NCBI GenBank assembly: GCA_963576565.1
Contig: OY755039.1
Coordinates: forward strand, 83,478,955 to 83,542,954
Source: Aspidapion aeneum
Lineage: Eukaryota > Arthropoda > Insecta > Coleoptera > Brentidae
Direction: 5' to 3'
Length of the DNA: 64,000 nucleotides
Under the pieces are notes generated by a model. The model did not search any database and was not told where the DNA came from. It saw only the letters and a program-made list of their open reading frames with translations. Each line of letters begins with the position of its first letter. The stretch's first letter is position 1. Of the stretch, positions 10,085 through 21,208 are shown piece by piece. Position numbers and translations under genes: made by a program.

Positions 10085-11879
10085 ATGGCAGCTGAGAAAA
10101 TCAAGAAAATTAAAGTTTTTCGAGATATGGAGAAATCCAATGTTAATGAAATTTTAGCAGTAGCCCTAGAAGCTAAAACTGACGCCACAAAACGCAATAC
10201 TTTTAAAATTCGCTTTGAAGAACTTGAAGATATTCGCGCGGAGTTTTCAAAAAAAAGACTCTACTTTGCTAAATGAAATTTTTGCTGATAAAAATGAAGT
10301 CGAATCAGCTAGGAAAAAACTTCACGATTTTCAGAAAAGTGTCACGCAAATTCAAGAAATTTTTAATGATCTTTTTCAAACTTCTGCACAGCCTTCTAGT
10401 GGTAATCGCCGTCTTACCATGAATCCATATTCTCCGGGTGGTTCGCAACAAAATGACAATATGTCTTATCATTTACCGAGGATCGAATTAATTAAATTTA
10501 ATGGAGAATTGAATCAATTTCCAGCTTTTTATGATTTGTTTAAAAGCTTGATTCACGACAATCCAAATATTCCAAATATACAAAAATACTCTTTGCTTGT
10601 TACAAATTTGGAAGGTCCTCCAAAAGAATTGGTCACTCAATTACCCCTCTCAGACGCGAATTATCCTATTGCTTTTGAACAATTAGTAAAACGCTATAAA
10701 AATGATCGCCTCTTAGCCCAAACATATTGGAATGCCATTGAAAACGCTCCAAAAGTTAATTCTGAAGACCTTTTAGCTCTCAGAAGTCTACTTGATATAT
10801 TTACAAAAAATCTCGAGGCTCTTAAAACAGTTGGTTTAGAACCTGATTTTTGGGATTTTATTTTAGCGCAAAAACTGCTTAAATCGGTTGACCATAATAT
10901 TCAAACCCGCTTTGAAGTTTTCCACGGAAAACCTACGGAAATTCCTTCCTATAGGAGTATCTACCATTTCTTTGATCAACATTGCAATGCTCTTTTTACT
11001 GTAAACGCTAGTTCCTCATTTAATATGCAAGTTTCTCTTAGAAATAAACCCGCAAAATCGCAAAATATTAATTTTAAAACGCAATCCACGCACCAATATA
11101 ACACGCGACAAGCTCCACGTGCCTTTTTTGGTACAAATAATTCGCCGCCAAATCAAACCCCTCAAAAATTAAAATGCCCTATTTGCTCAAGCGATCACGC
11201 TTTAAGTTTATGTCCAAATTACGTTTCTAAGTCTCCTCAAGAAAGATTTAATTTTCTGAAGGATAAAAAATGGTGCATAAATTGTACTTCTAATATGCAT
11301 CGCACTTTCCAATGCAAACGCACACATTCATGTCGATTTTACCAGAAAAAACATCACAGTTCTTGTCACTTTAATACTCTCGATATAAACGCACCCACTG
11401 CCACTGAAACAATTTCAGGCGTCGCGACGTCCAGCAGCGAAGCGCGCATAGAGCAACAACCAACGGTCGAAAATTCCCAAAATAACGGTGGTGCATGCTA
11501 TTCGTCTTATATGAATAATTCCGCTGTACTTTTATCAACCGCGATTTTTGAAAGCAAAGATGTTAGGAGAAATTTTCAGACTGTTAGGGAAGTTTTGGAT
11601 TCTGGGTCGCAGCTCTCATTTTTATCCTTGAAATGTGCAAATAAGTTAGGGTTACCCCGCGTATACGTGACTACTGAAGTCCAGGGGATTGGTGACACGC
11701 ATTTACAGTCAAAATTAGGTTCTGTAAATTTAATTATCAGGCCTTGTAATGACACGCAAACTTTATCGGTTAATACTATAATTTTGCCGCAAATATGCTC
11801 TTCAGTTCCCAGCAGTGAGATTAAAATAAACGACTGGAAAATAGTTAAAAATTTGAATCTCGCGGTCCCGAACTTTTAA
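10085..11879 (+). pseudogene. gag: BEL-1 gag and aspartic protease region, frameshifted
   Basis: Translation starts at an ATG (MAAEKIKKIKVF) and shifts frame at an A8 run, 10249-10256. The main 554-codon frame (counted from its upstream codon at 10215) contains the DUF1759-type gag core (residues 88-260, IELIKFNGELNQFPAFYDLF), two zinc knuckles, C-x2-C-x3-H-x4-C at 321-333 and C-x2-C-x4-H-x4-C at 354-367, a third damaged knuckle in which the second cysteine is tyrosine (CRFY), and the aspartic protease active site DSG at 462-464. The frame ends at a TAA (11877) located inside the protease domain; the same frame then continues. In the family gag and pol are one polyprotein processed by this protease. 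Confidence 0.9.
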
Positions 11880-12758
11880 AGACCGGGAGCTATTGATATT
11901 TTAATCGGAGCTGATTTGTTTCCTTATATAATTCAAGATGGACGAATTTTTGGAAATAATCAGGAACCGATTGCGCTAAATACCATTTTTGGATATATTT
12001 TAATGGGAAAAGTTAATTCTCTCGCTACGCAGCAAACTTCACAATCATTTTTTTGTCAAATTTCAAATAAAATGCTAAATGATTCGCTTATAAAATTTTG
12101 GGAAATAGAAAATATCCCTGAAACGAAACGTATTCTTTCACCTCAAGATGATATGTGAGAAAAAATATTTCAAAATACGATATCTCGTAATGATGAAGGA
12201 CGCTATATTGTAACTCTTCCTTTTCGCGATAATATTGAACCGATTTTTCCAAATAGTCGTGATCTTGCGCTAAAGAGGTTTCTCTCGCTAGAAAGAAGGT
12301 TAATAAAAATGCCGGAAACTTATAAAAAATATTCCGATTTTATGGAAGAATATTTAACACTTGATCACATGGAATTAATCGAAAACCGGAAAGTTACAGA
12401 AAAAAGTTATTACATTCCTCATCATCATATTGAACGCCTTGAAAGCTTATCAACTAAGCTTCGAGTGGTTTTTAATGCGAGTACAGTTATGCAATCAAAT
12501 AACCAAAACCTTTCCTTAAATGATAAGACTCTTTACGCTGGTCCTAAATTGCAAAAGGACATTTGCAGAATTTTACTTTATTTTCGATTACACGAAGTAG
12601 CTCTTTGTTGCGACATTTCTAAAATGTTTCGTGGAATCTTAATTGCACCTCAGCACCAGGATTATCAAAGAATCCTGTGGCGTTCTAATAACTCTGAACC
12701 TATTCGCGATTATCGTTTAAAAACTGTGACATACGGACTACCCCCGCTCCTTATTTAG
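11880..12758 (+). pseudogene. pol: BEL-1 protease end and N-terminal reverse transcriptase, with a stop
   Basis: In the same frame as the upstream gag-protease, the segment after the TAA reads PGAIDILIGADLFPYI, the conserved end of the protease domain. A TGA at 12156-12158 then interrupts the linker before RT, after which the frame is open through KLRVVFNAS, GPKLQKDI and ISKMFRGI to TYGL. At a C5 run, 12741-12745, the frame is lost just before the APYLALRV segment. Fingers and the first catalytic aspartate (CDISKMF) are therefore present but separated from the second catalytic block. Confidence 0.88.
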
Positions 12759-13306
12759 CTCTTAGAGTTTTACAGCAATTGGCTGAAGATGAAAAACAAA
12801 ATTTTCCTCGCACTTCTCAAGTCTTAATGTCTGACAATTTTGTCGATGTAGTAGTACAAGAAGCTATTTCGCTTCAAAAAGAGCTATCTTGTTTGCTTAA
12901 CTCTGGAGGCTTTAAGCTTCATAAATGGGCTAGTAATGACAAAAAAGTTTTAGAACACTTGTCTGAACCCGATATAAACCCAACCGCGCTTTCTTTAGAT
13001 ACGGACGAGACCACTAAAATTTTAGGTCTTAGATGGCAGCCTTGTTCTGATTATTTTTCTTACTCGGTAGAACCCTTGAGTCGCGAATGTACCAAACGCA
13101 ATATTTTTAAAATATATGACCCTTTAGGTTGGCTCGCGCCAGTAACCATTTTAATAAAATGTCTAATTCAAGAATTTTGGAAACTTAAACTAGACTGGGA
13201 TTCCGAAGCACCTGTTGAAATTATTCGACTTTGGGAACGTTATAAATCGGAACTACCCTTACTCAAAGATTTTCGCTTGCCTAGATATAAATATTTTTTC
13301 TGGTAA
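12746..13306 (+). pseudogene. pol: BEL-1 reverse transcriptase palm and connection
   Basis: The frame encodes LALRVLQQLAEDEK, then the second RT catalytic block as NFVDVVVQEA. Family members have FVDD here, so the second aspartate is replaced by valine and several residues after it are missing: this copy could not encode an active RT. GGFKLHKWASND and the RT connection follow. Reading stops at 13306 because of a frameshift near the T6 run at 13294-13299, at the point where the RNase H domain begins. Confidence 0.88.
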
Positions 13307-13967
13307 TGCACGCATTGAAATAATCGCATTTTCGGACGCTAGTAATAAAGCTTATGCCGGAATAGTATATTTACGCGTTATTTACAAAAATGAAATATCA
13401 GTTTACCTTTTATGCTCTAAAACTCGAGTTGCTCCTCTCAAATTTACAAGTATTGTAAGACTTGAATTAGCCGCTTGTAATCTTTTAGCTGATTTAGTTC
13501 ACTTTGTTTTAACCACTTTTGAGTCCCGCTTGACAATACATCAAGTTTTTGCTTTTAGTGACTCACAAGTAGCACTTTCTTGGATAAGAGCGCACCCTTC
13601 TAGGTGGAAAACGTTCGTTCAAAATCGTGTTACACAAATTCAAGATAAGGTACCACCCAAAAATTGGTCATACATCTCAACGTCACAAAACCCCGCAGAT
13701 GTTGCTTCAAGAGGAGTTTATCCCAGTGAACTAATTAATCACAAATTATTTTTTAACGGCCCTGATTTTTTGAGACAATCTTATGAATACTGGCCTAAAG
13801 ACTGTGAACAAAATGACTCTCCTGAAACTCTTTTAGAGGAGAAATCATTGCCTAATTTAACTTTAATTGCAACGCAAAATACAGCTCCTAATTTTTTGGA
13901 CACGCTTTTAATGGAAAACTCTAATTTTTCTAAAATGTGTAGAGTTTTAGCCTATATTAAAAATTAA
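13290..13967 (+). pseudogene. pol: BEL-1 RNase H domain
   Basis: The frame resumes as INIFSGNARIEIIAFSDASN with the first RNase H aspartate, continues through LLCSKTRVAPL, RLELAACNLLADLV, FSDSQVALSWI and HPSRWKTFVQNRV, and ends in the conserved NPADVASRG tail. It stops at 13967 where a 21-bp direct repeat (13959-13979 and 13987-14007, 28 bp apart) has shifted the frame, so a small tandem duplication is the disabling event here. Confidence 0.88.
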
Positions 13968-14776
13968 TGAAGATTTTCTATTATTTAAAAATTAATGAAG
14001 ATTTTCTGACATTTGTTGAAATAACAAACGCAATTCATTTACTCATAAAAAATGAACAGTCAATTTATTTCTCAGAAAAAATTCACGCTTTAAAAAACAA
14101 CTTAAAACTAAATAAATCAATGAAAAAATTAAATTTATTTTTAAATCCTCACGATTTAATCAGAGTAGGGGGCAGATTGCATCACTCCTCTCTGCAATAT
14201 GACAAGAAACATCAAATTTTATTACCACGCAAGAGTAAACTCACCCTCATGATTATCGAACATTTCCATATAAAATATCTTCATGCAGGAGTGAGGACGG
14301 TACATTTTTTGCTTAGTCAATTGTACTGGATCATTGCCGCAAAACGCGAAATTGCACATGTTTTATCAAAATGTATAATATGTTTTAAATGCAATCCTAA
14401 GTCGGTTCAGCCTATGATGGGTTCATTACCGTTTCCCCGCGTATCTCAGTTGAGAGCATTTTTGCACACCGGTGTTGACTACGGAGGTCCAATAAATATA
14501 GTCATGAGTCGACATCGTGGAAATCGTACTACGAAGGCTTACATATGTCTGTTTGTTTGCCTAAGTACTAAGTTCATTCATATAGAAATAGCAAGCGATT
14601 TGACCGCTGATTGTTTTATTGCAGCGCTTCGCAGATTTGTTGCGCGCCGAAACTACGTATCCGATCTGTATAGTGATAATGCAACTAACTTTTTCTCAGC
14701 TAACCGCAAGCTTTTACAGCTCGATTCTACGCGTCCCATTAAATGGCATTTTATCCCGAGTAATACCAAATTTTGA
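13967..14776 (+). pseudogene. pol: BEL-1 integrase, zinc-binding and catalytic core
   Basis: The frame carries the HHCC zinc module (HFHIKYLH ... LSKCIICFKC), the GVDYGGP start of the catalytic core and LYSDNATNF with the second acidic residue. It ends early at a frameshift around 14765-14775, just before the third catalytic residue in GLWESGIKSVK, which is present in the next frame. Confidence 0.9.
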
Positions 14777-15338
14777 AGGACTTTGGGAGTCAGGAATCAA
14801 GTCAGTTAAAACACACTTGATCCGCTTAATAGGACATCAAATATTAACTTTCGAAGAACTATACACTGTAACTTGTCAAATCGAAGCTATTTTAAACTCG
14901 CGTCCTCTCACTGAAATTTCTAGCGATACAAATGATATTTCCGCGCTGACCCCAGGTCACTTTTTATCTCTGGAACCGCTAAGTGCCGTTCCTGACGCAA
15001 ACTTTATTGATATTAAAATAAATCGTCTCACGCGTTGGCAGCTCCTCCAACGAATCCACCAAGATTTTTGGAGACGCTGGCAACAAGAGTATCTCCATAC
15101 TCTACAACAAAGGAGTAAGTGGTTGGAACCCACTTCAACTCTTGAAGTGGGACGCTTAGTAATAATTAAAAACGATTTATTACCGCCCCTTCAGTGGCAA
15201 CTCGGCAGAGTGGTTGAAATTTTTCCCGGTAAGGATGGGATAAATCGAGTAGGCTCTGTCAAAACCAAGGATAGTTTGTTAAAGAGACCAATCTCTAAAC
15301 TGTGTCCTTTACCTATTGGCCCCTTGGAAAATGCATAG
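14765..15338 (+). pseudogene. pol: BEL-1 integrase C-terminus and end of pol
   Basis: After the frameshift the frame encodes FEGLWESGIKSVK with the catalytic glutamate, [36 protein letters not shown] and a C-terminal PLLQWQLGRV-like DNA-binding segment (here PLQWQLGRVVEIFPGKDG). It stops with TAG at 15336-15338, inside a perfect 8-bp hairpin, 18 bp before the 3' LTR. Confidence 0.9.
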
Positions 15339-15345
15339 CATTTTC
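15327..15345 (+). promoter_or_regulatory. Hairpin across the BEL-1 pol stop codon
   Basis: GAAAATGC pairs with GCATTTTC around a 3-nt loop, and the stop codon TAG lies in the loop and second arm. An equivalent hairpin exists at the same place in the second BEL element (41635-41655). Confidence 0.6.
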
Positions 15346-15356
15346 GGCCGCCAGTA

Positions 15357-16159
15357 TGTTTCGGTTTCGCAAAAAACCTCTTTTTCTTTTAATCTAATTT
15401 TTATTATTTTTTCAGAACATTTTATTTTTATTTTTAAAACTCATATTTTGGGTTACAATTGGGTTGTAGTTTTACTCAATAGGTTAAGTTAAATTTAAGG
15501 GTTACAAACTAGCTATAAACTATCAATTTGGCATAGTTTAATATTTAAATTCCAAACGCATTTAATAATAATATTTCTAATTTTAATTCAATCCTCATAT
15601 TACTACCACCTTCTGCATATTTTAATTTAAATCGCGTTTTTATTCTTTTTAATAAAATTAGAATTCTAAATTCTTTTAATCAGAAGTGATGCGATTTTCC
15701 TATAGAGGGCGAAGAAACACGCCGCAAAAACAAGACAGAACCTAAAAAGTCTGTCGCCATTCACACACGCTCTCGATCGGAATATTTTGAACGATCAACG
15801 CTTTTTATAAAAAATGGTGAACTCTAAAAACCATTAAATTCCTCTAAAACTCCAAACATTGAAACTCGGGAGTGCTGGACCGCTATAGAAGGCTTCTGGC
15901 GAATCTGGTGCACCAGTTGGAAGAGATCAAGACATCACTGGTAAGTCCCTCTCCTATAAGATCGCATCATTAATATTTTTCTATTATTTCGCTCTTAAAT
16001 AGTCATCATATTCCAATATTATTTTTATGTCTCAATTAAATTTCACTTCAGAAAGGTACGATTTCGCATGCGTTCGTATACCCTTCAAATGAAAGCGGAG
16101 GACTTGTTTAAATACAGTCCATTAGGCAATCTAATTTTTTGAGCTATCGGAGTGAGACA
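15357..16159 (+). repeat. BEL-1 3' LTR
   Basis: 803 bp, same length as the 5' LTR, about nine substitutions by eye and no indels. Confidence 0.95.
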
Positions 16160-16242
16160 TTATTAAAACTAAACACTTTAAAAAAGGTTTGTTACCAATA
16201 ATTAATGATATTTGCTTTTAATATTTTTTAATGAGCACAACA

Positions 16243-16305
16243 AAAATCAGGTTCACCAAATATTTGTTAATAATAAAATCGTTTTTTTTTTCAGTGTACG
16301 CCACT
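16243..16305. mobile_element. Terminal piece of a hAT-type element
   Basis: This segment, matching 8303-8345, ends in TTTCAGTGTACGCCACTG, the reverse complement of the CAGTGGCG terminus. Its other end would lie beyond the BEL-1 insertion and was not identified. It is followed directly by a GGTTC array (16305-16334). Confidence 0.45.
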
Positions 16306-16334
16306 GGTTCGGTTCGGTTCGGTTCGGTTCGGTT

Positions 16335-16905
16335 GAAAGACTAGCGTACACACTTGATAGTTTTAACGTTCGTTTTTAGATCAATTTTTGATAAACCATG
16401 GAGGAAGCACTGCTTTTGTCAATAATGTTTTTTGTTTTAAATGTCTATGACTTAACCGTTTCAGTAGCTAAACATAGTTTTTTAACCAGTTTTTCAAAAG
16501 GTTATGCTGATTTTGTTTCGTAATGTCCCCTGAAGATGTAAGTTTCTGCCTACGAAACATGTCGGCTCTATTTGTTCAAAACAAATTAAACATTAGTGGA
16601 GGAAGACAATAATCTGTTTGATTTCCTAAAAAATTATCTTATCTAATGTCGGACGGTTCGTATACCAACTTCTAAGTTGCACTCGAAAGGAATTAAAATT
16701 GTATGTACTACCACAAGAAATGCCGCTAAAACTGACGTTTTACCGGAAACAAAGCCTCTACCGATCAGTTCAACAGATCCGACTTCAGTCCTGTTCAGTT
16801 CAGGCAAAACGTACGTTTTATTGTCTACACAAGAGGTTTTGCCTGATCCGTTTTACCTGATCAAGTAAAACGTCAGGCAAAACGTTATGTGTAGACCACG
16901 CTTTA
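16335..16905 (-). mobile_element. Diverged copy of the GTCTTCACATAACG TIR transposon family
   Basis: The right end (aaaacgttatgtgtagaccac) and inner parts match, in inverted orientation, the element at 44826-46454 and the fragment at 44268-44550: the segments acttgatagttttaacg, taatgtcgga and caagaaatgccgctaaaa are shared. It contains no intact coding region. A hammerhead-like motif lies within it at about 16530. Confidence 0.5.
16530..16563 (+). ncRNA. Hammerhead-ribozyme-like motif
   Basis: CTGAAGA (core CUGANGA) at 16530-16536 is followed 17 nt later by CGAAACATGTC at 16553-16563. This gives GAAA, a 2-bp A-U and C-G stem III with a 2-nt loop and a GUC cleavage triplet ending at 16563. Stem II is short (GTA with TAC) and stem I only two pairs. 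Such minimal hammerheads are known in Penelope-like elements; activity of this one is uncertain. Confidence 0.35.
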
Positions 16906-17285
16906 AAAAATCTCACACAACTTTCCCACGGGACACGATTTTTGACTATAAGCCTCTCAACTAATGGCTTGTATTTATGCTATAAAGTATTTGAACGTAA
17001 AAATCAAAACAAATGACAATTGAAAGAGCTAAATAGCCGTGTTTGTTGTAATTGCATTAAGCTTATTTAATTGTGGCGATATAGCTTTTATTTATCATGG
17101 ATCAGTGTTCAACAAGGTTTGAAATTTCGAAGCAAATTAATCACAAGGTTTATCTAAATCTGTCATTGGCGTAATTTGGCTTTTAATTGCCAATTAAACC
17201 TGGCGTAAATAAATTTAGAAAAACTTATTACGGTTTCTAGGAAAAGGCTTTATTTATAGAGCATGTTCAAAACTGGATGAGGATG
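16906..17285. other. No gene seen; short dispersed repeat
   Basis: AT-rich. The string acacgatttttgactataag at about 16937 recurs inverted at about 36830, so part of this stretch belongs to a dispersed repeat. Confidence 0.5.
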
Positions 17286-17293
17286 GCTGGTAA

Positions 17294-18140
17294 CAGTGGC
17301 GGCGCGTCGTATAAAGCTTTGGGGGTGCACACCAAAAAAAAAAAATTGCGGCGCAGGCATAAATTTTTTTTGAGTGCCACGCTAACTTTTTGGGCCATCG
17401 AGTGGGTCGTCATATTATATAATTTAGAGCAAATAATTAAAAATGAGATATTTAGTTAGATATTAGTTACCTACCTATTATTATTGTAATTATAAATAAA
17501 TAATAAATGTATCATATACCTAGTTAACATATATTTTCTCTTCTAATGGCAAAGATGAAAATTTAATTGCCTTTAAATATTGCACGCTAATGCTATCAGA
17601 ATTAGAAACTTCCGCCATTGTCGTAAATACCAAATCGTCGAAATCAAAACAAACTGCCTGCGCCCGACCGATAATAGCAAGTTGTCTATGCGCGCACTAC
17701 TGAAAAGTGCGCGTGGGCTACTCCAAAATGCAACGCGAACCGTGGACGCGGGAGGCATCACGGGGGTGGAGGCGGCATCGAGGCAAGTTTTTGTATAAGC
17801 GCGGTGCCGAAGGAAGGCTCAGATTCTATGTACTGTAAAATTCTATTGGGACATGTCGTCCTCTCTTTCTATATTTCGCAATTAGCATGCGACATAACAT
17901 CCACGGTGCATAGAATTTCATTCCAGTAAATTACCGTGAAGAATTAGATTCGAAGTTGGTTTGAACACGAATACAAACACATACATAGCGGATATTAATT
18001 TCTAGAAAATATTCCAGTCCAAAGTGAATTCCTTTTGGGGTAATTATTAATTAAGTTAAGGAATGATCAAAGTTTAATTTTTTTTAAGTATAATTTGGGA
18101 GTGCACGTGCACGTGTGCACTTATGGAGAAACCGCCACTG
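17294..18140. mobile_element. 847-bp hAT-type non-autonomous element
   Basis: The ends are CAGTGGCGG and CCGCCACTG, and an exact 8-bp target duplication GCTGGTAA lies at 17286-17293 and 18141-18148. The interior is non-coding, with GGGGGTGCACACC near the left end and GTGCACGTGCACGTGTGCAC near the right, subterminal inverted motifs of the kind bound by hAT transposases. Confidence 0.85.
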
Positions 18141-18182
18141 GCTGGTAATTAATGAAATATTTTACCTTTGTTGTGCTGGTAC

Positions 18183-19380
18183 CATTGGCGTAGCTAGGGG
18201 GGGGGCAGGGGGGGCCTGGCTCCCCCTGAAGTCCCTCAGGCCCCCCTAAGATATTTTAGGCCTCCCCTACCGACTACTAGTAAAAGAACACGACGCTGAA
18301 AATACATACTTTTCTATTATTATTCGGGAAATATTCAAATAAAATAGGTGCATTAAAAATTAAAATCATTCAGATAATGTTTACATTTCAGGAAAAAGCC
18401 CTTGTCTTGCGGAATTAGGCTTTTTCTCTTTAAATTATCGGTAACTTTTCTGCACTTATGCAATTTCCCGAAAATATTTTTTAAATTTAAACATAATTAT
18501 GCATACCTATTGTATATTTCATACATATTGGCGACATCTTGTAAAATATTATAGAAGTGTAAGTTGAATTTCGCATTTAATAAAGACAGCGACCTTTGCC
18601 TCTCTGCTATCGGGTTGTAGATGTCGTAAGGTTATAAAAAACCTTTTTAAACTGTTTTTCTAAAATAAATATAATAATCTTTTTAGTTTTTTTGAGGTTA
18701 GCGTTTAGTGTCTTATGGAAATTTTCCGATTTTGGTGACAATTTCATAACCATTTTCATATTAAGTTTTCCCACGTCGTTAAATGGAATAAATTCGTCGA
18801 GCAATACCGGGAAATTTTTAATATTAATACTTCTGCTCTAAGAGCAGAAATGACCGTTTTAAAGAATTGTATTTTTCGGTTAAATCAAACTGTTGGTCAT
18901 GATTCTATCAAACAACATATAGCAGAAAACACCTATCCAAACCTCTACCAACTTTTTAAAGTTGCGAGTATTCTTCCAATTTCAAGTGCAACTTGCGAGA
19001 GGTCTTTCTCTGCCATGGAGGAGAGTTTTTAATTGGCTTAGAACAACTATGACTCAAGAGAGACACTCAGGTTTGTCATTGTTATTCATAGAAAAAGATA
19101 TTGAGGTCGACTTAGACAGTGTGGTAGACGCTTTCAGTCAGCGACGTAGAAGACTTTCTTTGTAGAATTGCTGAATTACATACTTCCTGTGTATACATAT
19201 AAATAAGTTGGTAAATGTATTAATAAATTTGTTATATTAAAATATTAGAACATTTAATGCGCGTATTTTTTTTTATTCCTTGCACACTTTGCACGACTCT
19301 TTAAAACCTATGTTTGCTTTTTGTTCAAGATAGACCGGGGCCACGGCCCCCCCTGAAAAGCAAGGCTAGCTACGCCAATG
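18183..19380 (+). mobile_element. 1198-bp hAT element with transposase C-terminus
   Basis: The termini read CATTGGCGTAGCTAG in inverted orientation, flanked by an exact 8-bp duplication GCTGGTAC (18175-18182, 19381-19388). G- and C-runs border both ends. Only the C-terminal part of a transposase remains (18805-19165), so the copy is internally deleted. A near-identical copy lies inverted at 21428-22587. Confidence 0.9.
18805..19165 (+). pseudogene. hAT transposase C-terminal (dimerisation) fragment
   Basis: One frame reads YREIFNINTSALRAEMTVLK and continues to YQLFKVASILPISSATCERS, the hallmark hAT C-terminal motif with SFSAM, before a stop at 19032; a second frame continues as NWLRTTMTQERHSGLSLLFI and ends at 19165. 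The motif order matches the ZMYM1/P52rIPK-like hAT group. The DDE residues and zinc finger are absent and the fragment is frameshifted near 19025. Confidence 0.85.
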
Positions 19381-19388
19381 GCTGGTAC

Positions 19389-20650
19389 CCAAATTTGATC
19401 CAAACCTTCAAATCAAAGTTATGTTTATAAATTCTCTTTGATGCTCATTTGTGGATAAAGAAAATATTACTGTTTACAGCACTTTTGTCTTACTGGGAGG
19501 TCTTCATTTTTAGCAAATTTACCATAAACAAAATTCTAATATTACAAAAAAACACGGTACTCGTCTGATACGTTTAATGAAATCGACTCCAGCCTGTTCA
19601 TAATTCACACCCTTTTATTGGGTTTCTATTGTTACCGCTGGCTCAATAAGACTCCGGCCCGTTAAAGGCTTAATAAATTTAGAAATCTTATTAGCAAACG
19701 GTAAAGTACCCAAAAATTTTTAAAAATGTTTATTTTAAAAAAGCGTCCAATTAAAATGGTTGAATGAAATGCCTAAAATGGAAGTAGTTGAAAAAGGGCA
19801 CAAAGTTGCTCAAAAGAGTCCAGAAAAAGGACCGTGTATACTGTAAAAGTACAGTTTTAAAGGGCACAAAGATGCTCAAAAGAGTCGAAAAAAAGGACCG
19901 TGGGTTATTATGCTGTAAAAGTACAGTTTTTTAGGCATCAAGGAATGCGAAAAATGGCAGTATTTGAAAAAGGGCACAAAGTTGCTCAAATCAATCCAAA
20001 AAAGGACCGTGAGCTATTATACTGTAAAAGTACAGTTTTGAAGGCATCGAAGAATGCATAATAGACTCACAAAGTTGCTAAAATTAATGGGTTGTATTAA
20101 AATATTGTGAAGAAGCTCATATAAAGAGTTAAAAAAGGGGCACAGTTGCCTAAATTGTTGATGATGATATTGAGGTATAAAAACGCGCACAGGGATATAA
20201 AGGTCCCAAATAAAAAGTTAAAGGGTACTTACTGAATTGTTAAAAAGAAAGGTTAACTAAGAATTTTGATTTTCGTTTTTTTAATGATTTTTTTGAAACT
20301 GATCCTTAAAGCCTGTTAATATTTATTTTGTGTTACAATTTTATTTATTTAGTCCATTTTATTGTTTCAGCAAGATACAAAAGCTAACGGGCCACATCCA
20401 AAGAAAGGTAGATCCAAAAATCTTAGAAATCCTTCCAGCTAGATGGTGGTCGCTCGTATCGAAGAAGATGTAACCAGCAAACCGGAACAATAAATAATAT
20501 TTGCAAGCTACCACAAAGATGACCACCCGGACCTGGATACCTCTTCCTCGAGCGGAATAGAAGATACTAGTTACCAATGTTCAATATAACAAAATTATAA
20601 ATTATTTTTTAAGTTAAGCATTGGGGGCCAATGCTTATTGGAGAGAGGGC
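19389..20650. other. Possible internal region of an LTR element with tandem repeats; no intact gene
   Basis: No domain recognised. Three related tandem blocks at about 19795-20045 share gggcacaaagttgctcaaa, aaaaggaccgtg and actgtaaaagtacagt (itself an ACTGT/ACAGT hairpin). The region leads into a purine tract and the LTR at 20654, so it may be a non-coding LTR-element interior. Confidence 0.4.
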
Positions 20651-20653
20651 ATA

Positions 20654-21208
20654 TGTCATAAAATAGTTTAAAATTTAATTAAACCACTATAAAAACGTAG
20701 CAATAATCAATATTGCCGAGTATGCACAAATTTCGTCTATAAAAGCCGATGCAGGAAAATAGACCGGCATCACTCTTACAAGTGATCAACCCAGTACACC
20801 ACTGAAATATGTGGTCCCTACTAACCCAGGACACCACTGAAATATGTGGTCCCTACTAACCCAGGACACCACTGAAATATGTGGTCCCTACTAAACATAA
20901 CCAAGTAAAACCCCACTATGGTGGTTAGGCTTTATGGCCCATAAGGCCGACTCTTTCCGGCCTATAAGGTCTATTCCTTATGGCCCCTAGGTCAACTCTC
21001 CCCAACCAGCATCCCCCCTTATTACATTATTTAATTTGGCATTCTATTCTTGTTAACCTATTTTATGTATATACAATACACGTATAAATGTGGATTCTTT
21101 ATACTTAATTTTCATATTCCCCTTAATCCCTCAGTCACAGAGCACTAAATAACAAACCTTGTGACATATATGGTAGAGAAACCACTTGTCACAAATATAG
21201 TCGTGACA
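20654..21208 (+). repeat. Solo or 3' LTR of an unclassified LTR retrotransposon
   Basis: The 555-bp block begins TGTCAT and ends GTGACA, a TGTCA/TGACA inverted terminus. Just upstream is a purine-rich tract (ggagagaggg), and a TATAAAAG lies at 20738-20745. Three tandem 35-bp hairpin units (ggacaccac ... gtggtccc) occupy 20794-20895. No second LTR is in the window and no pol is recognisable, so the class is open. Confidence 0.5.
20794..20895. repeat. Three tandem 35-bp hairpin units
   Basis: Each unit contains CACCACTGAAATATGTGGTC, in which CCAC pairs with GTGG and flanking GGAC with GTCC. Confidence 0.85.

Larger units (their letters stand above)
8800..16159 (+). mobile_element. Complete BEL/Pao LTR retrotransposon (BEL-1)
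   Basis: The element is bounded by two 803-bp direct LTRs (8800-9602 and 15357-16159), each starting TG and ending CA, and by the 5-bp target duplication TTATT at 8795-8799 and 16160-16164. Gag, aspartic protease, reverse transcriptase, RNase H and integrase follow in the order typical of BEL/Pao. The coding region is interrupted by several frameshifts and two stop codons. By eye the LTRs differ at about nine positions, so the insertion is recent. No envelope-like gene is present; pol ends 18 bp before the 3' LTR. No clear TGG-type primer binding site was identified after the 5' LTR. Confidence 0.95.

Noticed and set aside
20359..20577. 72-codon minus-strand frame as a membrane protein
   Set aside because: No homology; it lies in the presumed interior of an LTR element and the plus-strand reading is equally poor.
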